A program made the translations under genes and the position numbers. From Micromonospora sp. NBC_01796 (GTDB lineage: Bacteria; Actinomycetota; Actinomycetes; Mycobacteriales; Micromonosporaceae), in assembly GCF_035917455.1 (NCBI RefSeq), contig NZ_CP109078.1, positions 4,882,001-4,946,000 of the forward strand: a stretch of DNA of 64,000 nt. Direction: 5' to 3'. The notes under the pieces were generated by a model. It had not been told where the DNA came from. It did not search any database and saw only the letters and a program-made list of their open reading frames with translations. Each line of letters begins with the position of its first letter. The stretch's first letter is position 1. This document shows positions 25,917 through 35,018 of the stretch, piece by piece.

Positions 25917-26504
25917 TCAATTTCCGGCGACGACCGGCGTACGCCAGACCACGTTGTCGAGCCACTCCTCGATCGCGGTGACGACCCGACCGAGCACCTC
26001 CGCCGACCCGGCCAGCGGTCCGGGGACGTACATCCCGTGGTCGGCGTCGGGCACCTCCAGCACGTACGGCGAGAGCTGGCGGGCGAGTGCACCGTCCCAC
26101 GCCGGGTCGGCGGTCCCCCCGATCAGCAGGGTCGGCGCGGTGGCCCGGCGCAGTTGCGCGGCGACCGGCTCGACGGTGAGCAGCGGGGTGAGCCAGACCG
26201 CCGGCAGTCCCCGGTCGGCGGCGAGTGGTGCGGCGTGCGTCCCGAGCGACTTGCCGATCAGCAGCGGCGGGTCACCGGGCGTCCCGGCGGTCAGCTCGTC
26301 CAGGACCGGCGTCACGTGCGCGGCGACCCAGTCGAAGAGTTCCTCCGGCGGGACCTCCCTCGGGTTCCCGGTCCAGGAGATCGGATGCGGCCGGGCGCCG
26401 CGGGCCTCGGCCGCGTCCGCGGCGTACATCAACAGGGGCGCCTGCGGGCCGTACCCGCCGCCCGGGACGATGACGGCGTTGCGCTGGTTCGTCGACTCGG
26501 TCAC
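25917..26504 (-). CDS. alpha/beta hydrolase-fold protein, small
   Basis: 195 aa. The first strand and glycine loop NAVIVPGGGYGPQAPLLMYAAD, a nucleophile elbow LLIGKSLGTHAA (Ser in GKSLG), the acid segment TLLIGGTADPAWD and DADHGMYV (His) give the Ser-Asp-His layout. It resembles the KANL3/Tex30-like hydrolase group. The GTG at 26504 has no ribosome site but follows a TAGCCT hexamer by 7 nt, suggesting a leaderless mRNA; an ATG-less longer frame adds 24 poor residues. Confidence 0.7.
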   Translation of the reverse strand: MTESTNQRNAVIVPGGGYGPQAPLLMYAADAAEARGARPHPISWTGNPREVPPEELFDWVAAHVTPVLDELTAGTPGDPPLLIGKSLGTHAAPLAADRGLPAVWLTPLLTVEPVAAQLRRATAPTLLIGGTADPAWDGALARQLSPYVLEVPDADHGMYVPGPLAGSAEVLGRVVTAIEEWLDNVVWRTPVVAGN

Positions 26505-26644
26505 CCGGCCGAGGCTAGCCGGGCGGCCCGTCCGGCGGGGGGCGGAACCGACCGGCGGGGCGTGCTGGACGGTCACGGCGGAGAGGCCGGTTACACCGGA
26601 CCGTCCGTCCGTCGGGGTGGGTCCGCCGGATGACTAGCCTGGGA

Positions 26645-26697
26645 TGTTAGGAAGGGACCCTTCCTGCTTCGAGAACGACGAGAAGGGCCCTTCCTTG
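26645..26697. repeat. AGGAAGGG double-hairpin repeat element
   Basis: Two small palindromes, AGGAAGGG-A-CCCTTCCT and AGAAGGGCCCTTCCTT, separated by about 20 nt. The pattern GTTAGGAAGGG...CCCTTCCT recurs, as I recall, as a dispersed intergenic repeat in Micromonospora and Salinispora. It lies just before the helicase start and overlaps an apparent in-frame ATG. Confidence 0.6.
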
Positions 26698-26700
26698 CGG

Positions 26701-29700
26701 GTGATCCACGGGCTTTGGCTGCGCGGTGGGCGGCTGGCGCTCTGGGGCGAGGACTCGACCCTGGTCGCGCCGGTGGTCCGGCGATCGGGTCGGGCACCGA
26801 GGGAGCGGGCGCATCCGTACGCCGCCGGTCACGCCGTCCTGGCCGAGGTGCTCGACGAGGTCGCCGCGAAGGCCGCGACCAGCACCGCGCTGCTCACCCT
26901 GCCGACCCGCGCCGGCCTCCCGGTCGACTCACCGGAACTGATCCGGGCCGACCAGGCCGAGCCGGGTCGGGCGACCCTCACCCTGGCCGGGTGGCGGGTC
27001 CCGACCCTGGAGTACGACGCCGACCACGCCCTGCCGGTGCTCCTGGCCCTCGCCGACGATCCGACCGTGGTCCGGGGCGGCACCCTGCGGCTGATCGAGG
27101 AACTGGCCGGTTTCGCCGCCGACCTGGTCGGGCGGGGGCGGACCCTGCCCGGCGTACGCACCGGCACCGACGGCACCGGCCCGGCCACCGCCGTCTGGCG
27201 TCCGCTGCTCACCGGTGCCGACGCGGCCCGGGTACGGGCACTGGCCATGGCGCTGCCCCCGGCGGCACGGGCGGCCGAACCGGACCTCTCCGTCGCCGTA
27301 CTCGTCGCCGACGCCCTGGACACGCTCACCGACGCCGCCGCCCGTACGGCCCTGGAGGGCGTACGCCTGATCGACTCGCGGGCCACCGGGGTGTCGGTGG
27401 GCGTACGGGCCTGGTTGCGGGCGCTCACCGGGCGGCAGCGCCGGTTCGACATCGCACCGGACGCGCTCGGCACCCTGGTCACGGAACTCGACACCTGGCA
27501 GCGTGACGCCGCCGGCAGCCAGGTACGGGCCTGCTTCCGGCTGGTCGAGCCACCGGCACCGGACCCGGAGGAGATCGGGGCCGAGGCGGTGGACGGCGTC
27601 GGGATCGAGGTTGACACCGACGGCGGCTGGCGGGTCGAGTTCGCGCTCCAGTCGGCCGACGAACCGAGCCTGGTCGTCGGGGCCGACCGGATCTGGCAGT
27701 CCCGGGGCGGGCTGCGGGCGCTGGCCCGGCACCTCGACGCGCCACAGGAGACGCTCCTGGCGGAGCTGGGCCGGGCCAGCCGGCTCTGGCCGGAGCTGAC
27801 CGACGCGCTGCGTACGGCCGCACCGGACGGGTTGGCGCTGGACACCGAGGGGGCGCACCGGTTCCTGCGGGACGGGGCGCCGGTCCTGCACGCCGCCGGG
27901 TTCGGGGTGCTGCTCCCGTCGTGGTGGTCCCGGCCCAGCGCCCGGCTCGGGGCCAGGTTGCAGGCGAAGAGCCGGACCGCGCCGGGCACCGTCGCCGCGC
28001 GCAGCTCGCTCGGCCTGGACGCGCTGGTCGACTACAAGTGGGAGCTGGCCCTCGGCGACCAGCCGCTGTCCGGCCGGGAACTGCGCGACCTGGCCAAGCT
28101 CAAGACCCCGCTGGTACGCCTGCGCGGGCAGTGGGTCGAGTTGGACGCCCGCCGGCTGGCGGCAGGGCTGCGGCTGCTCCGGGACAGCGGCGAGCTGACC
28201 GTCGCCGACCTGCTGCGCCTGGGGTTGGAGAGCGCGGACGAGCCGGACGCGTTGCCGGTGCTGACCGTCGGCGCCGACGGGGCGCTCGGTGACCTGCTCG
28301 CCGGGCAGGCCGAGCGGCACCTGACCCCGCGCGACGAGCCGGAGGGGTTCCGGGGGACGCTGCGGCCGTACCAGAAGCGGGGTCTGGCCTGGTTGGCGTT
28401 CCTCCAGTCGCTCGGCCTGGGTGGGGTGCTCGCCGACGACATGGGGCTGGGCAAGACCGTGCAGTTGCTGGCGCTGCTCGCCGGTGACGGGCCGACCGAC
28501 GGGCCGACGCTGCTGGTCTGCCCGATGTCGCTGGTCGGCAACTGGCAGCGGGAGGCGGCGAAGTTCGCGCCGGAGCTGCGCGTACACGTGCACCACGGTG
28601 CCGAGCGGGCGCGCGGGGAGACGTTCACCGCGGCCGTGCGGGACGCGGACCTGGTCCTGACCACCTACTCGGTCGCGGCGCGGGACGCGGCGGCGTTGGC
28701 CGAGGTCGACTGGCACCGGCTGGTGGTGGACGAGGCGCAGGCGATCAAGAACGCGGCGACCCGGCAGGCCGCCGCGGTCCGGGCACTGCCCGCCCGGCAC
28801 CGGATCGCGGTCACCGGTACGCCGGTGGAGAACCGGCTCGCCGACCTGTGGTCGATCATGGAGTTCGCCAATCCCGGCCTGCTCGGCACCGCCTCGGCGT
28901 TCCGCAAGCGGTACGCGGTCCCGATCGAGCGGCACGGTGACGACGCCGCCGCCGAGCGGTTGCGCCGGTTCACCGGCCCGTTCGTGTTACGCCGCACCAA
29001 GACCGACAAGTCGATCATCTCCGATCTGCCGGAGAAGCTGGAGATGGAGGTGCTCTGCAACCTCACCGCCGAACAGGGCTCGCTCTACCAGGCGGTGGTC
29101 GACGACATGATGGCCAGGATCGAGTCCAGTACGGGGATCGAGCGCCGGGGCCTGGTGCTGGCCACGATGACCAAGCTCAAGCAGGTCTGCAACCACCCGG
29201 CGCAACTGCTGCGCGACGGCTCCGCGCTGACCGGCCGGTCGGGCAAGCTGGCCCGGCTGGAGGAGATCGTGGACGAGGTCCTGGCGGCGGGGGAGAAGGC
29301 CCTGCTGTTCACCCAGTACGCCGAGTTCGGCAACATGCTCCGGGCGCAGCTCTCGGCCCGGCTCGGCCGGGAGGTCCTCTACCTGCACGGCGGCGTCGCC
29401 AAGGCCGAGCGGGACACCCTGGTGACCCGGTTCCAGTCCGACGACGGCCCGCCGCTGTTCGTCCTCTCGATCAAGGCCGGTGGGACCGGGCTGACCCTGA
29501 CCGCCGCCAACCACGTGGTGCACGTCGACCGGTGGTGGAACCCGGCGGTCGAGGACCAGGCCACCGACCGGGCGTTCCGGATCGGGCAGCGCCGGGCGGT
29601 CCAGGTACGCAAGTTCGTCTGCGCCGGCACGGTCGAGGAGAAGATCGCCGCGATGATCAACGAGAAGCGCGGTCTGGCCGCGAAGATCGTCGGCACCGGC

Positions 29701-29778
29701 GAGCAGTGGGTGACCGAACTGTCCACAACGGAACTACGCGGCCTGTTCGCCCTGGAAGCCGGGGCGGTGGCCGAGTGA
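26701..29778 (+). CDS. SNF2-family DEAD/DEAH-box helicase
   Basis: 1025 aa. The N-terminal 550 residues are the SNF2-associated region seen in actinobacterial homologues. RecA-like domain 1 has DDMGLGKT (Lys585) and DEAQ at 677-680; domain 2 has the SNF2 C-terminal block GGTGLTLTAANHVVHVDRWWNPAVEDQATDRAFRIGQ. It should translocate on duplex DNA with ATP. The GTG at 26701 matches the family N-terminus (VIHGLWLRGGRLALW); an upstream ATG at 26644 lies inside a repeat element. The next gene starts within its stop codon, and the two are usually partners. Confidence 0.9.
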   Translation: MIHGLWLRGGRLALWGEDSTLVAPVVRRSGRAPRERAHPYAAGHAVLAEVLDEVAAKAATSTALLTLPTRAGLPVDSPELIRADQAEPGRATLTLAGWRVPTLEYDADHALPVLLALADDPTVVRGGTLRLIEELAGFAADLVGRGRTLPGVRTGTDGTGPATAVWRPLLTGADAARVRALAMALPPAARAAEPDLSVAVLVADALDTLTDAAARTALEGVRLIDSRATGVSVGVRAWLRALTGRQRRFDIAPDALGTLVTELDTWQRDAAGSQVRACFRLVEPPAPDPEEIGAEAVDGVGIEVDTDGGWRVEFALQSADEPSLVVGADRIWQSRGGLRALARHLDAPQETLLAELGRASRLWPELTDALRTAAPDGLALDTEGAHRFLRDGAPVLHAAGFGVLLPSWWSRPSARLGARLQAKSRTAPGTVAARSSLGLDALVDYKWELALGDQPLSGRELRDLAKLKTPLVRLRGQWVELDARRLAAGLRLLRDSGELTVADLLRLGLESADEPDALPVLTVGADGALGDLLAGQAERHLTPRDEPEGFRGTLRPYQKRGLAWLAFLQSLGLGGVLADDMGLGKTVQLLALLAGDGPTDGPTLLVCPMSLVGNWQREAAKFAPELRVHVHHGAERARGETFTAAVRDADLVLTTYSVAARDAAALAEVDWHRLVVDEAQAIKNAATRQAAAVRALPARHRIAVTGTPVENRLADLWSIMEFANPGLLGTASAFRKRYAVPIERHGDDAAAERLRRFTGPFVLRRTKTDKSIISDLPEKLEMEVLCNLTAEQGSLYQAVVDDMMARIESSTGIERRGLVLATMTKLKQVCNHPAQLLRDGSALTGRSGKLARLEEIVDEVLAAGEKALLFTQYAEFGNMLRAQLSARLGREVLYLHGGVAKAERDTLVTRFQSDDGPPLFVLSIKAGGTGLTLTAANHVVHVDRWWNPAVEDQATDRAFRIGQRRAVQVRKFVCAGTVEEKIAAMINEKRGLAAKIVGTGEQWVTELSTTELRGLFALEAGAVAE

Positions 29779-30707
29779 CCGAGCAGAGCACCGGATCCGG
29801 ACGGTTCGCCGACTACGGGCGCCCCCGCAAGGTCGACGGCGGACTGCGGGCGCGTACGGCCCGTGGCTCGATCGGGGCGTCCTGGTGGTCCCGCCGGTTC
29901 GTCGACGTACTGGAGTCGTTCGCGCTCGGCACCAGGCTCACCCGTGGCCGGGCGTACGCCCGCGCGGGGCAGGTGCTGTCGCTGGAGGTCGCGCCGGGAC
30001 TGGTGACGGCGGTGGTGCAGGGCTCACGGCCGAAGCCGTACCAGGTGACGGTGCGACTGCACCCGTACCCGGAACCGGTCTGGACCGGGATCGAGACGGT
30101 CCTCGCCGGTCAGGCGCTGTTCAGCGCCCAACTACTGGCCGGGGACCTGCCGCCGGAACTGGAACGGGTGTTCGCCGAGGCGGACGCGCCGCTGTTCCCG
30201 AGCGTGATCGACGACCTGACGATGCGCTGCAACTGCCCGGACTTCGCGGTGCCGTGCAAGCACCTCGCCGCCTCGTTCTACCTGCTCGCCGAGGCGTTCG
30301 ACGCGGACCCGTTCCAGTTGCTGCACTGGCGCGGCCGTACCCGTGCCGAACTGCTCGACCGGCTGCGCGAACTCCGCACCGGCCACCCGTCCGTCGAGCC
30401 GGTCGGCCCGTCCGACGAGTACGCCGACCCGGTGCCGGCCGAGCCACTGCCGGGACTGGAACGTCCGGCGGTGCCGGTCGCCGGTGCCGGACTGGCCCTG
30501 GCCGACCTGCCCGACCTCGCACCGGCCACGGCGGTCGACCGCTACTGGCAACCACCGGTGCCGCTGCCGGATCCGGTGCCGATCCTGGCCACCGAACCCG
30601 ACCTGCTGCTGCGCCAACTCGGCGCTCCCGGTGCCCCGATCGGCGGCCCCGGACTGGTCGAGCGTCTGCGGCGGGCGTACGACCGGTTCGGCCAACCCGC
30701 ACCGTGA
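29775..30707 (+). CDS. SWIM zinc-finger protein, partner of the SNF2 helicase
   Basis: 310 aa. GTG start overlaps the helicase stop (GTGA). The N-terminal WWSRRFVDVLESFALGTRLTRGRAYARAGQV and the SWIM motif CNCPDFAVPCKHLA (C-x-C-xn-C-x-H) near 155-170 identify it. The C-terminal 100 residues are Pro-rich. SWIM proteins next to SNF2 helicases are a conserved bacterial pair thought to act together on DNA; the exact process is unknown. Confidence 0.9.
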   Translation: MTEQSTGSGRFADYGRPRKVDGGLRARTARGSIGASWWSRRFVDVLESFALGTRLTRGRAYARAGQVLSLEVAPGLVTAVVQGSRPKPYQVTVRLHPYPEPVWTGIETVLAGQALFSAQLLAGDLPPELERVFAEADAPLFPSVIDDLTMRCNCPDFAVPCKHLAASFYLLAEAFDADPFQLLHWRGRTRAELLDRLRELRTGHPSVEPVGPSDEYADPVPAEPLPGLERPAVPVAGAGLALADLPDLAPATAVDRYWQPPVPLPDPVPILATEPDLLLRQLGAPGAPIGGPGLVERLRRAYDRFGQPAP

Positions 30708-30716
30708 CGACCCGCG

Positions 30717-30739
30717 CGTGCCGACGGTGAACCGGCACG
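30717..30739. terminator. short GC hairpin between convergent genes
   Basis: CGTGCCG and CGGCACG pair over a 9-nt loop, midway between the SWIM gene stop and the stop of the DUF3040 gene. Stem is only 7 bp, so this is weak. Confidence 0.35.
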
Positions 30740-30752
30740 GGTGACGCCGGGG

Positions 30753-31010
30753 TCAATGGTGCAACCGGCGGACCCGCCAGGCCAGCACGCTGGCGGCGGC
30801 GAGCACGACCGGCGCTATCACGGCCGCCAACCAACCGCCGATGACAACCACGGCCGGTACGGCGCTCCAGAGCACGACGGTCAACAGGAGCAGAAGTCTG
30901 CCCCGGCGGTGCTGGGCACGATCGCTGAGCCGGGCGACGAAGTCCGGGTCGCTGATTCTCAGCTGGCGGGTGATCTCGTCGAACCGACGCTGATCCTCTT
31001 TGCTGAGCAT
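30753..31010 (-). CDS. DUF3040 family membrane protein
   Basis: 85 aa. The N-terminal MLSKEDQRRFDEITRQLRISDPDFVARL is the DUF3040 signature, followed by two transmembrane helices (LLLLLTVVLWSAVPAVVVIGG; AAVIAPVVLAAASVLAWRV). Small inner-membrane proteins of this type are common in actinomycetes; function unknown. The family start was chosen over an ATG 27 nt upstream. Confidence 0.75.
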   Translation of the reverse strand: MLSKEDQRRFDEITRQLRISDPDFVARLSDRAQHRRGRLLLLLTVVLWSAVPAVVVIGGWLAAVIAPVVLAAASVLAWRVRRLHH

Positions 31011-31447
31011 GGCGGCAGCCTTCCCCTCACGCGTCAACTGTCCGGGGCGGGGATACCCGATCCGTAGCCGCTCTCACTCCCGCTCCCGATCGCCTGCGTT
31101 CCAGCGCTCGGATTGCCGCAGGTTTTACTTATTCCCACCTTAAGTTTGCCTTTACCGCCGAATCCCGGTCCGTGCTACGAGCAGGTTACGGATCCCTTCG
31201 TAACCACCGGCCCGGCGACATCGGTGCTGCTGGCGACCGTTGCCGTGCGCCCCGGTCGAAACCGCGCGCCGGTGATTCCCCTTCAGGGTTGCTTAAGTCG
31301 CTGCTGGAGGGCGGTTTCGGCGACCTTGAAGCGGATCGGCGGCTTGGTTACTTTGCCGTAGCAACCCCCCTCAGTAACCGCCGCCGGATCACCGCCCCTG
31401 CCGTTTACGCGGCTGAATCCGGCGCGCCTCAGCAGACGGATTGGTAC
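31011..31447. other. non-coding gap upstream of the DUF1800 operon
   Basis: No supported gene. It contains AT-richer stretches at 31120-31155 (likely divergent promoters), a perfect palindrome GGTTACG-N8-CGTAACC at 31184-31205, and several GTTAC/GTAAC elements near 31345-31378 that could be further sites for the same protein. The 5' leader of the operon could be up to 300 nt. Confidence 0.4.
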
Positions 31448-33631
31448 ATGGCTGACCAGAATGTGCCACCACGCCGATCGCGTGACGACAGCCCTTGGGA
31501 CGGTCGACCCCAGCCCGGCGCCGACGGATACCGGGCCGCGCCCGGCCAGTCCGCGTACGGCCGCCCGGCCCCCGGATCCGACGCGTACCCGGACGCGCGC
31601 TACCCGCAGTCGGCGGGTCACCAGCAGTACCCCGGCTACCCCCAGCCGGGCCACCCGCAGCGTGGCCCGCAGCACCCCGACCAGTACGTGGACCAGTGGA
31701 CCCAGGAGCACCGCGCCGGTGGCACCGGGCACCGGGGCCCGCAGTGGGTCGGTCCGGAGGGCTTGGAGCCGCAGGGCCGCGACCCGTACGCCGGGCCGTC
31801 GCAGCTTCCCGAACTGGACGACGACGGTGAGCCGGGCAAGCGCAACGTCGGGCGTCGCCGGGCCCTGGTCGCGCTGACCGGTGCCGCCGCGGTGGTGGCC
31901 GGTGCCGGTGCGATCGCGATGGCCTCGCGCGGCACCGAACTGGGCGACAAGATCCTCGGCAACACCCCGTTCGGTGGCGGCAACGGCAACGCGACCGCCG
32001 CCGCGATCACCGACGGGACCGCCGACCGCCCCAGCGGACAGCAGCCGAGCACGGTGCGTACCTACACCGAGCAGAACGAGAGCTACATGGGCTCCCGGGC
32101 CGGGGCCGAGCTGAAGAAGAACGCGCCGGCCAGTGGTCGTACCCTCGCCGGCCCGGCCTCCGCAGCGGCCGAGACCGAGGTCACGGTCAAGACGGTGCTC
32201 GCCAAGGACCCGATCCGGCACCTCGCCACCCGGGCCACCTTCGGCGCCACCCCCAAGGTCCTCGCCGAGATCAAGACCATGGGGATCGACGAGTGGCTGC
32301 GCTGGCAGCTCGATCCGGACAAGATCGCGCCGACCAAGGGTGAGCTGAAGCTCTCCGAGCTGCCCACCCTGAACCTGTCGATCAAGCAGCTCCGGGAACG
32401 CCGCGACACGGTCAAGGACGTCGACAACTCCGACAACGAGTTCGTCTGGGCGTCGGTCGCCCGCCAGATCTGGTCCGACCGGCAGCTCTTCGAGGTCATG
32501 GTCGACTTCTGGAACGACTTCCTGCACGTCGCCGCGTTCTTCGACGGCGGTGACATCACCCGCTCGACGTTCGACCGGGACGTGATCCGCAAGCACGCCC
32601 TGGGAAACTACGCGGACATGCTGGTCGCCGCGAACACCCACCCGGCGCTGATCGTCTACCTGAACCAGAACGAGTCGCACAAGGACGCGATCAACGAGAA
32701 CCTGGCCCGGGAGAACCTGGAGCTGTACTCGGTCGGCGTCGACGGCGGCTACACCGAGATGGACGTACGGCAGGCCGCGATGCTCCAGACCGGCCTCGGC
32801 GTGGACAAGGACGAGTACGTCTACCGCGCCAACCGGCACTACGTCGGCAAGGTCAGCATCCTCGGCTTCAACAGCGACAACAGCTCCGCCGAGGGCGGCG
32901 AGTCGGTGATCAAGGCGTACCTGAAGCACCTCGCCCTGCACCCCTCGACCGCGAACTACATCGCGCAGAGCCTGGCCACCCGGTTCGTCTCGGACACCCC
33001 GCCGAAGTCCCTGGTCGAGCGCCTGGCCAAGACGTACACGGCCAACAAGGGTGCGATCAGGCCGACCCTGATGACCCTGTTCAGCTCCACCGAGTTCTGG
33101 GGCTCCGTCGGCCAGAAGGTACGCCGCCCGATGGAGTACCTGGTCGCCACGTACCGGGTGCTCGGCATGCAGCCGGACCCGTCGCCGGACTACCAGAAGC
33201 GGGCCGACCTCAGGCGGACCCCGTTCGCGGACGGGCTGAACCAGCTCAGGAACAAGATGGAGGAGCTGGGCCAGTTCCCCGCCGGCCTCTCCACCCCGAA
33301 CGGCTACCCGGACGTCTACGTCGCCTGGACCTCCGCCGGGACCATGGTCAACGGCTGGAACGAAGCCCACGACGTGATCAACGGCAACCGGAAGGTCTTC
33401 TCCTACACCAAGCCGGACAAACTGGTGGCGGCCCCGCCGGCCACCGCGGGCGCCTACCTCGACGCCCTGTCGCTGCGGTTGGTGCACCAGAAGCTGACGG
33501 ACAAGGAAAAGTCCCTGATTCTCGGCATCGCCGGGGTGACCGCCGACGCGAAGGTCGACGCCACGTTCAACGGCGCGATCACCGCCATCGCGCGGGCGCT
33601 TCTCGCCTCCCCCCAGCACCACCTCCGGTGA
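31448..33631 (+). CDS. DUF1800 family exported protein
   Basis: 727 aa. The first 120 residues are Pro/Gln/Tyr/Gly-rich and disordered (repeats of QYPGYPQPGHPQ type). GRRRALVALTGAAAVVAGAGAIAMA is a single membrane anchor or Tat-like signal. The DUF1800 domain (about 240-725: IRHLATRATFGATPKVLAEIK, MVDFWNDFLHV, RENLELYSVGVDGGYTE) follows. DUF1800 and DUF1501 proteins are almost always adjacent and thought to act together at the cell surface, biochemical role unknown. The start lacks a strong ribosome site; ATG 31448 is the first Met before the low-complexity region. Confidence 0.85.
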   Translation: MADQNVPPRRSRDDSPWDGRPQPGADGYRAAPGQSAYGRPAPGSDAYPDARYPQSAGHQQYPGYPQPGHPQRGPQHPDQYVDQWTQEHRAGGTGHRGPQWVGPEGLEPQGRDPYAGPSQLPELDDDGEPGKRNVGRRRALVALTGAAAVVAGAGAIAMASRGTELGDKILGNTPFGGGNGNATAAAITDGTADRPSGQQPSTVRTYTEQNESYMGSRAGAELKKNAPASGRTLAGPASAAAETEVTVKTVLAKDPIRHLATRATFGATPKVLAEIKTMGIDEWLRWQLDPDKIAPTKGELKLSELPTLNLSIKQLRERRDTVKDVDNSDNEFVWASVARQIWSDRQLFEVMVDFWNDFLHVAAFFDGGDITRSTFDRDVIRKHALGNYADMLVAANTHPALIVYLNQNESHKDAINENLARENLELYSVGVDGGYTEMDVRQAAMLQTGLGVDKDEYVYRANRHYVGKVSILGFNSDNSSAEGGESVIKAYLKHLALHPSTANYIAQSLATRFVSDTPPKSLVERLAKTYTANKGAIRPTLMTLFSSTEFWGSVGQKVRRPMEYLVATYRVLGMQPDPSPDYQKRADLRRTPFADGLNQLRNKMEELGQFPAGLSTPNGYPDVYVAWTSAGTMVNGWNEAHDVINGNRKVFSYTKPDKLVAAPPATAGAYLDALSLRLVHQKLTDKEKSLILGIAGVTADAKVDATFNGAITAIARALLASPQHHLR

Positions 33632-33638
33632 GCTAACA

Positions 33639-35018
33639 GTGGAGAAGACTGTGCACTCGTACCCCCTGCACCCCGACTGCCCCGACCTGCGGCGTCTCGC
33701 CCCGAACCGGACCGAGGCCGTGCTGCGCGCCGAGCACGCCGCGGTGACGGCCGAGAACGCCGCCGTACGCGAGCAGTTCCTCAACCTGTCCGAAGTGGAG
33801 GAGGCCCAGCAGGACGGGCGCGGCGTCACCCGCCGTACGTTCGTCGCCGGTGCCGCCGCCACGGTGACCGCCCTGGCCACCACCCAGTTCGTCTCGACCC
33901 AGGCATCGTTCGCCGCCACCCCCGGCGGCACCCTGATCCACGTCTTCCTCTACGGCGGGCTGGACGGGCTGAGCCTGGTCGCGCCGGACAACGACCCGGT
34001 CCTCAGCAAGGCCCGCCCCGACCTGCTGCTCGGCACCGACTCGCTCGCCCTGGACCGCGGGTTCAAGCTGACCAGCGCGTTCGCCCCGTTGCAGAAGTTC
34101 CTGGACGCCGGGCAGCTCGGCTTCGTACCGGCCGCCTCCGACCCTCGGGTGTCGCGCAGCCACTTCCAGGCCGCGGACGCCTGCAACCTCGGTGGCCTGC
34201 CGAACGAGACCGGTGGCCGGGGCTGGCTGGACAGCCTGGTCGACGCCCTCGGGCCGGGCACCGCGTTCCGCAGCGTCGGTGTCGGCAGCACCCTGCCGCG
34301 CTCGCTGGTCGGCAACAACAGCGCCCTGTCGCTGAACAACGTCGGCTCGCTCGGCTTCAACGGCGACGGCCGGTTCAAGGACGCCACCGCCAGGGCCATC
34401 CAGGGCCTCTTCACCGGGATCAACCACCCGGTGGAGGAGTCGGTGATCGCCGGGCTGGGCGCGCTGAAGACCGCGCAGCAGTTGGCCGCCAAGCCGTACG
34501 CCCCGGCCGAGGGGGCCGAGTACACCGGCATCGGTAACTCGTTCCGTACCCTGGCCCAGCTCATCAAGGGCGGCGCCAACGTACGGGTGGCGACCATCGG
34601 CATGGGCGGCTACGACACCCACGAGAACCAGGGCACGGCGGCCGGCGGTCAGCTCCACAACCGGCTGGGCGAGCTGGCCAAGGGCATGGCGGCGTTCTTC
34701 ACCGACCTCGGCCCGTTGGCCGCCGACGTGACCATCATGGTCAGCAGCGAGTTCGGTCGCCGGGTCGCCTCGAACAGCGGCGGCACCGACCACGGCCACG
34801 GTGGCGTGGTCACCATCCTGTCCGGCAAGAAGCTGGCCGGTTCCCTGCTCGGCAACTGGAACGGGCTGGACAAGCTCGACAGCGGTGACGTGCCCGAGTA
34901 CAACAACATGTTCAACGTGTACGGGTCGGTGGCCCAGGGCCGCTTCGGCCTGACCGACGCCGAGGTGAAGAAGATGTTCCCCCGTCAGACCTTCACCCCG
35001 GTCAAGCTGTACGCGTGA
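33639..35018 (+). CDS. DUF1501 family protein, Tat-exported
   Basis: 459 aa. Residues 63-95 are a twin-arginine signal (TRRTFVAGAAATVTALATT). The DUF1501 domain follows: FLYGGLDGLSLVAP near 105-118, SRSHFQAADA, IGMGGYDTHENQ, SSEFGRRV and DHGHGG (sulfatase-like metal site residues). It begins 7 nt after the DUF1800 stop with GTG. It belongs to the alkaline-phosphatase-like superfamily by recollection; the substrate is unknown. Confidence 0.9.
   Translation: MEKTVHSYPLHPDCPDLRRLAPNRTEAVLRAEHAAVTAENAAVREQFLNLSEVEEAQQDGRGVTRRTFVAGAAATVTALATTQFVSTQASFAATPGGTLIHVFLYGGLDGLSLVAPDNDPVLSKARPDLLLGTDSLALDRGFKLTSAFAPLQKFLDAGQLGFVPAASDPRVSRSHFQAADACNLGGLPNETGGRGWLDSLVDALGPGTAFRSVGVGSTLPRSLVGNNSALSLNNVGSLGFNGDGRFKDATARAIQGLFTGINHPVEESVIAGLGALKTAQQLAAKPYAPAEGAEYTGIGNSFRTLAQLIKGGANVRVATIGMGGYDTHENQGTAAGGQLHNRLGELAKGMAAFFTDLGPLAADVTIMVSSEFGRRVASNSGGTDHGHGGVVTILSGKKLAGSLLGNWNGLDKLDSGDVPEYNNMFNVYGSVAQGRFGLTDAEVKKMFPRQTFTPVKLYA

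Noticed and set aside
31283-33931. Open frame of 882 codons on the minus strand
   Set aside because: Antisense to DUF1800; Val/Gly/Asp-rich shadow without family features.
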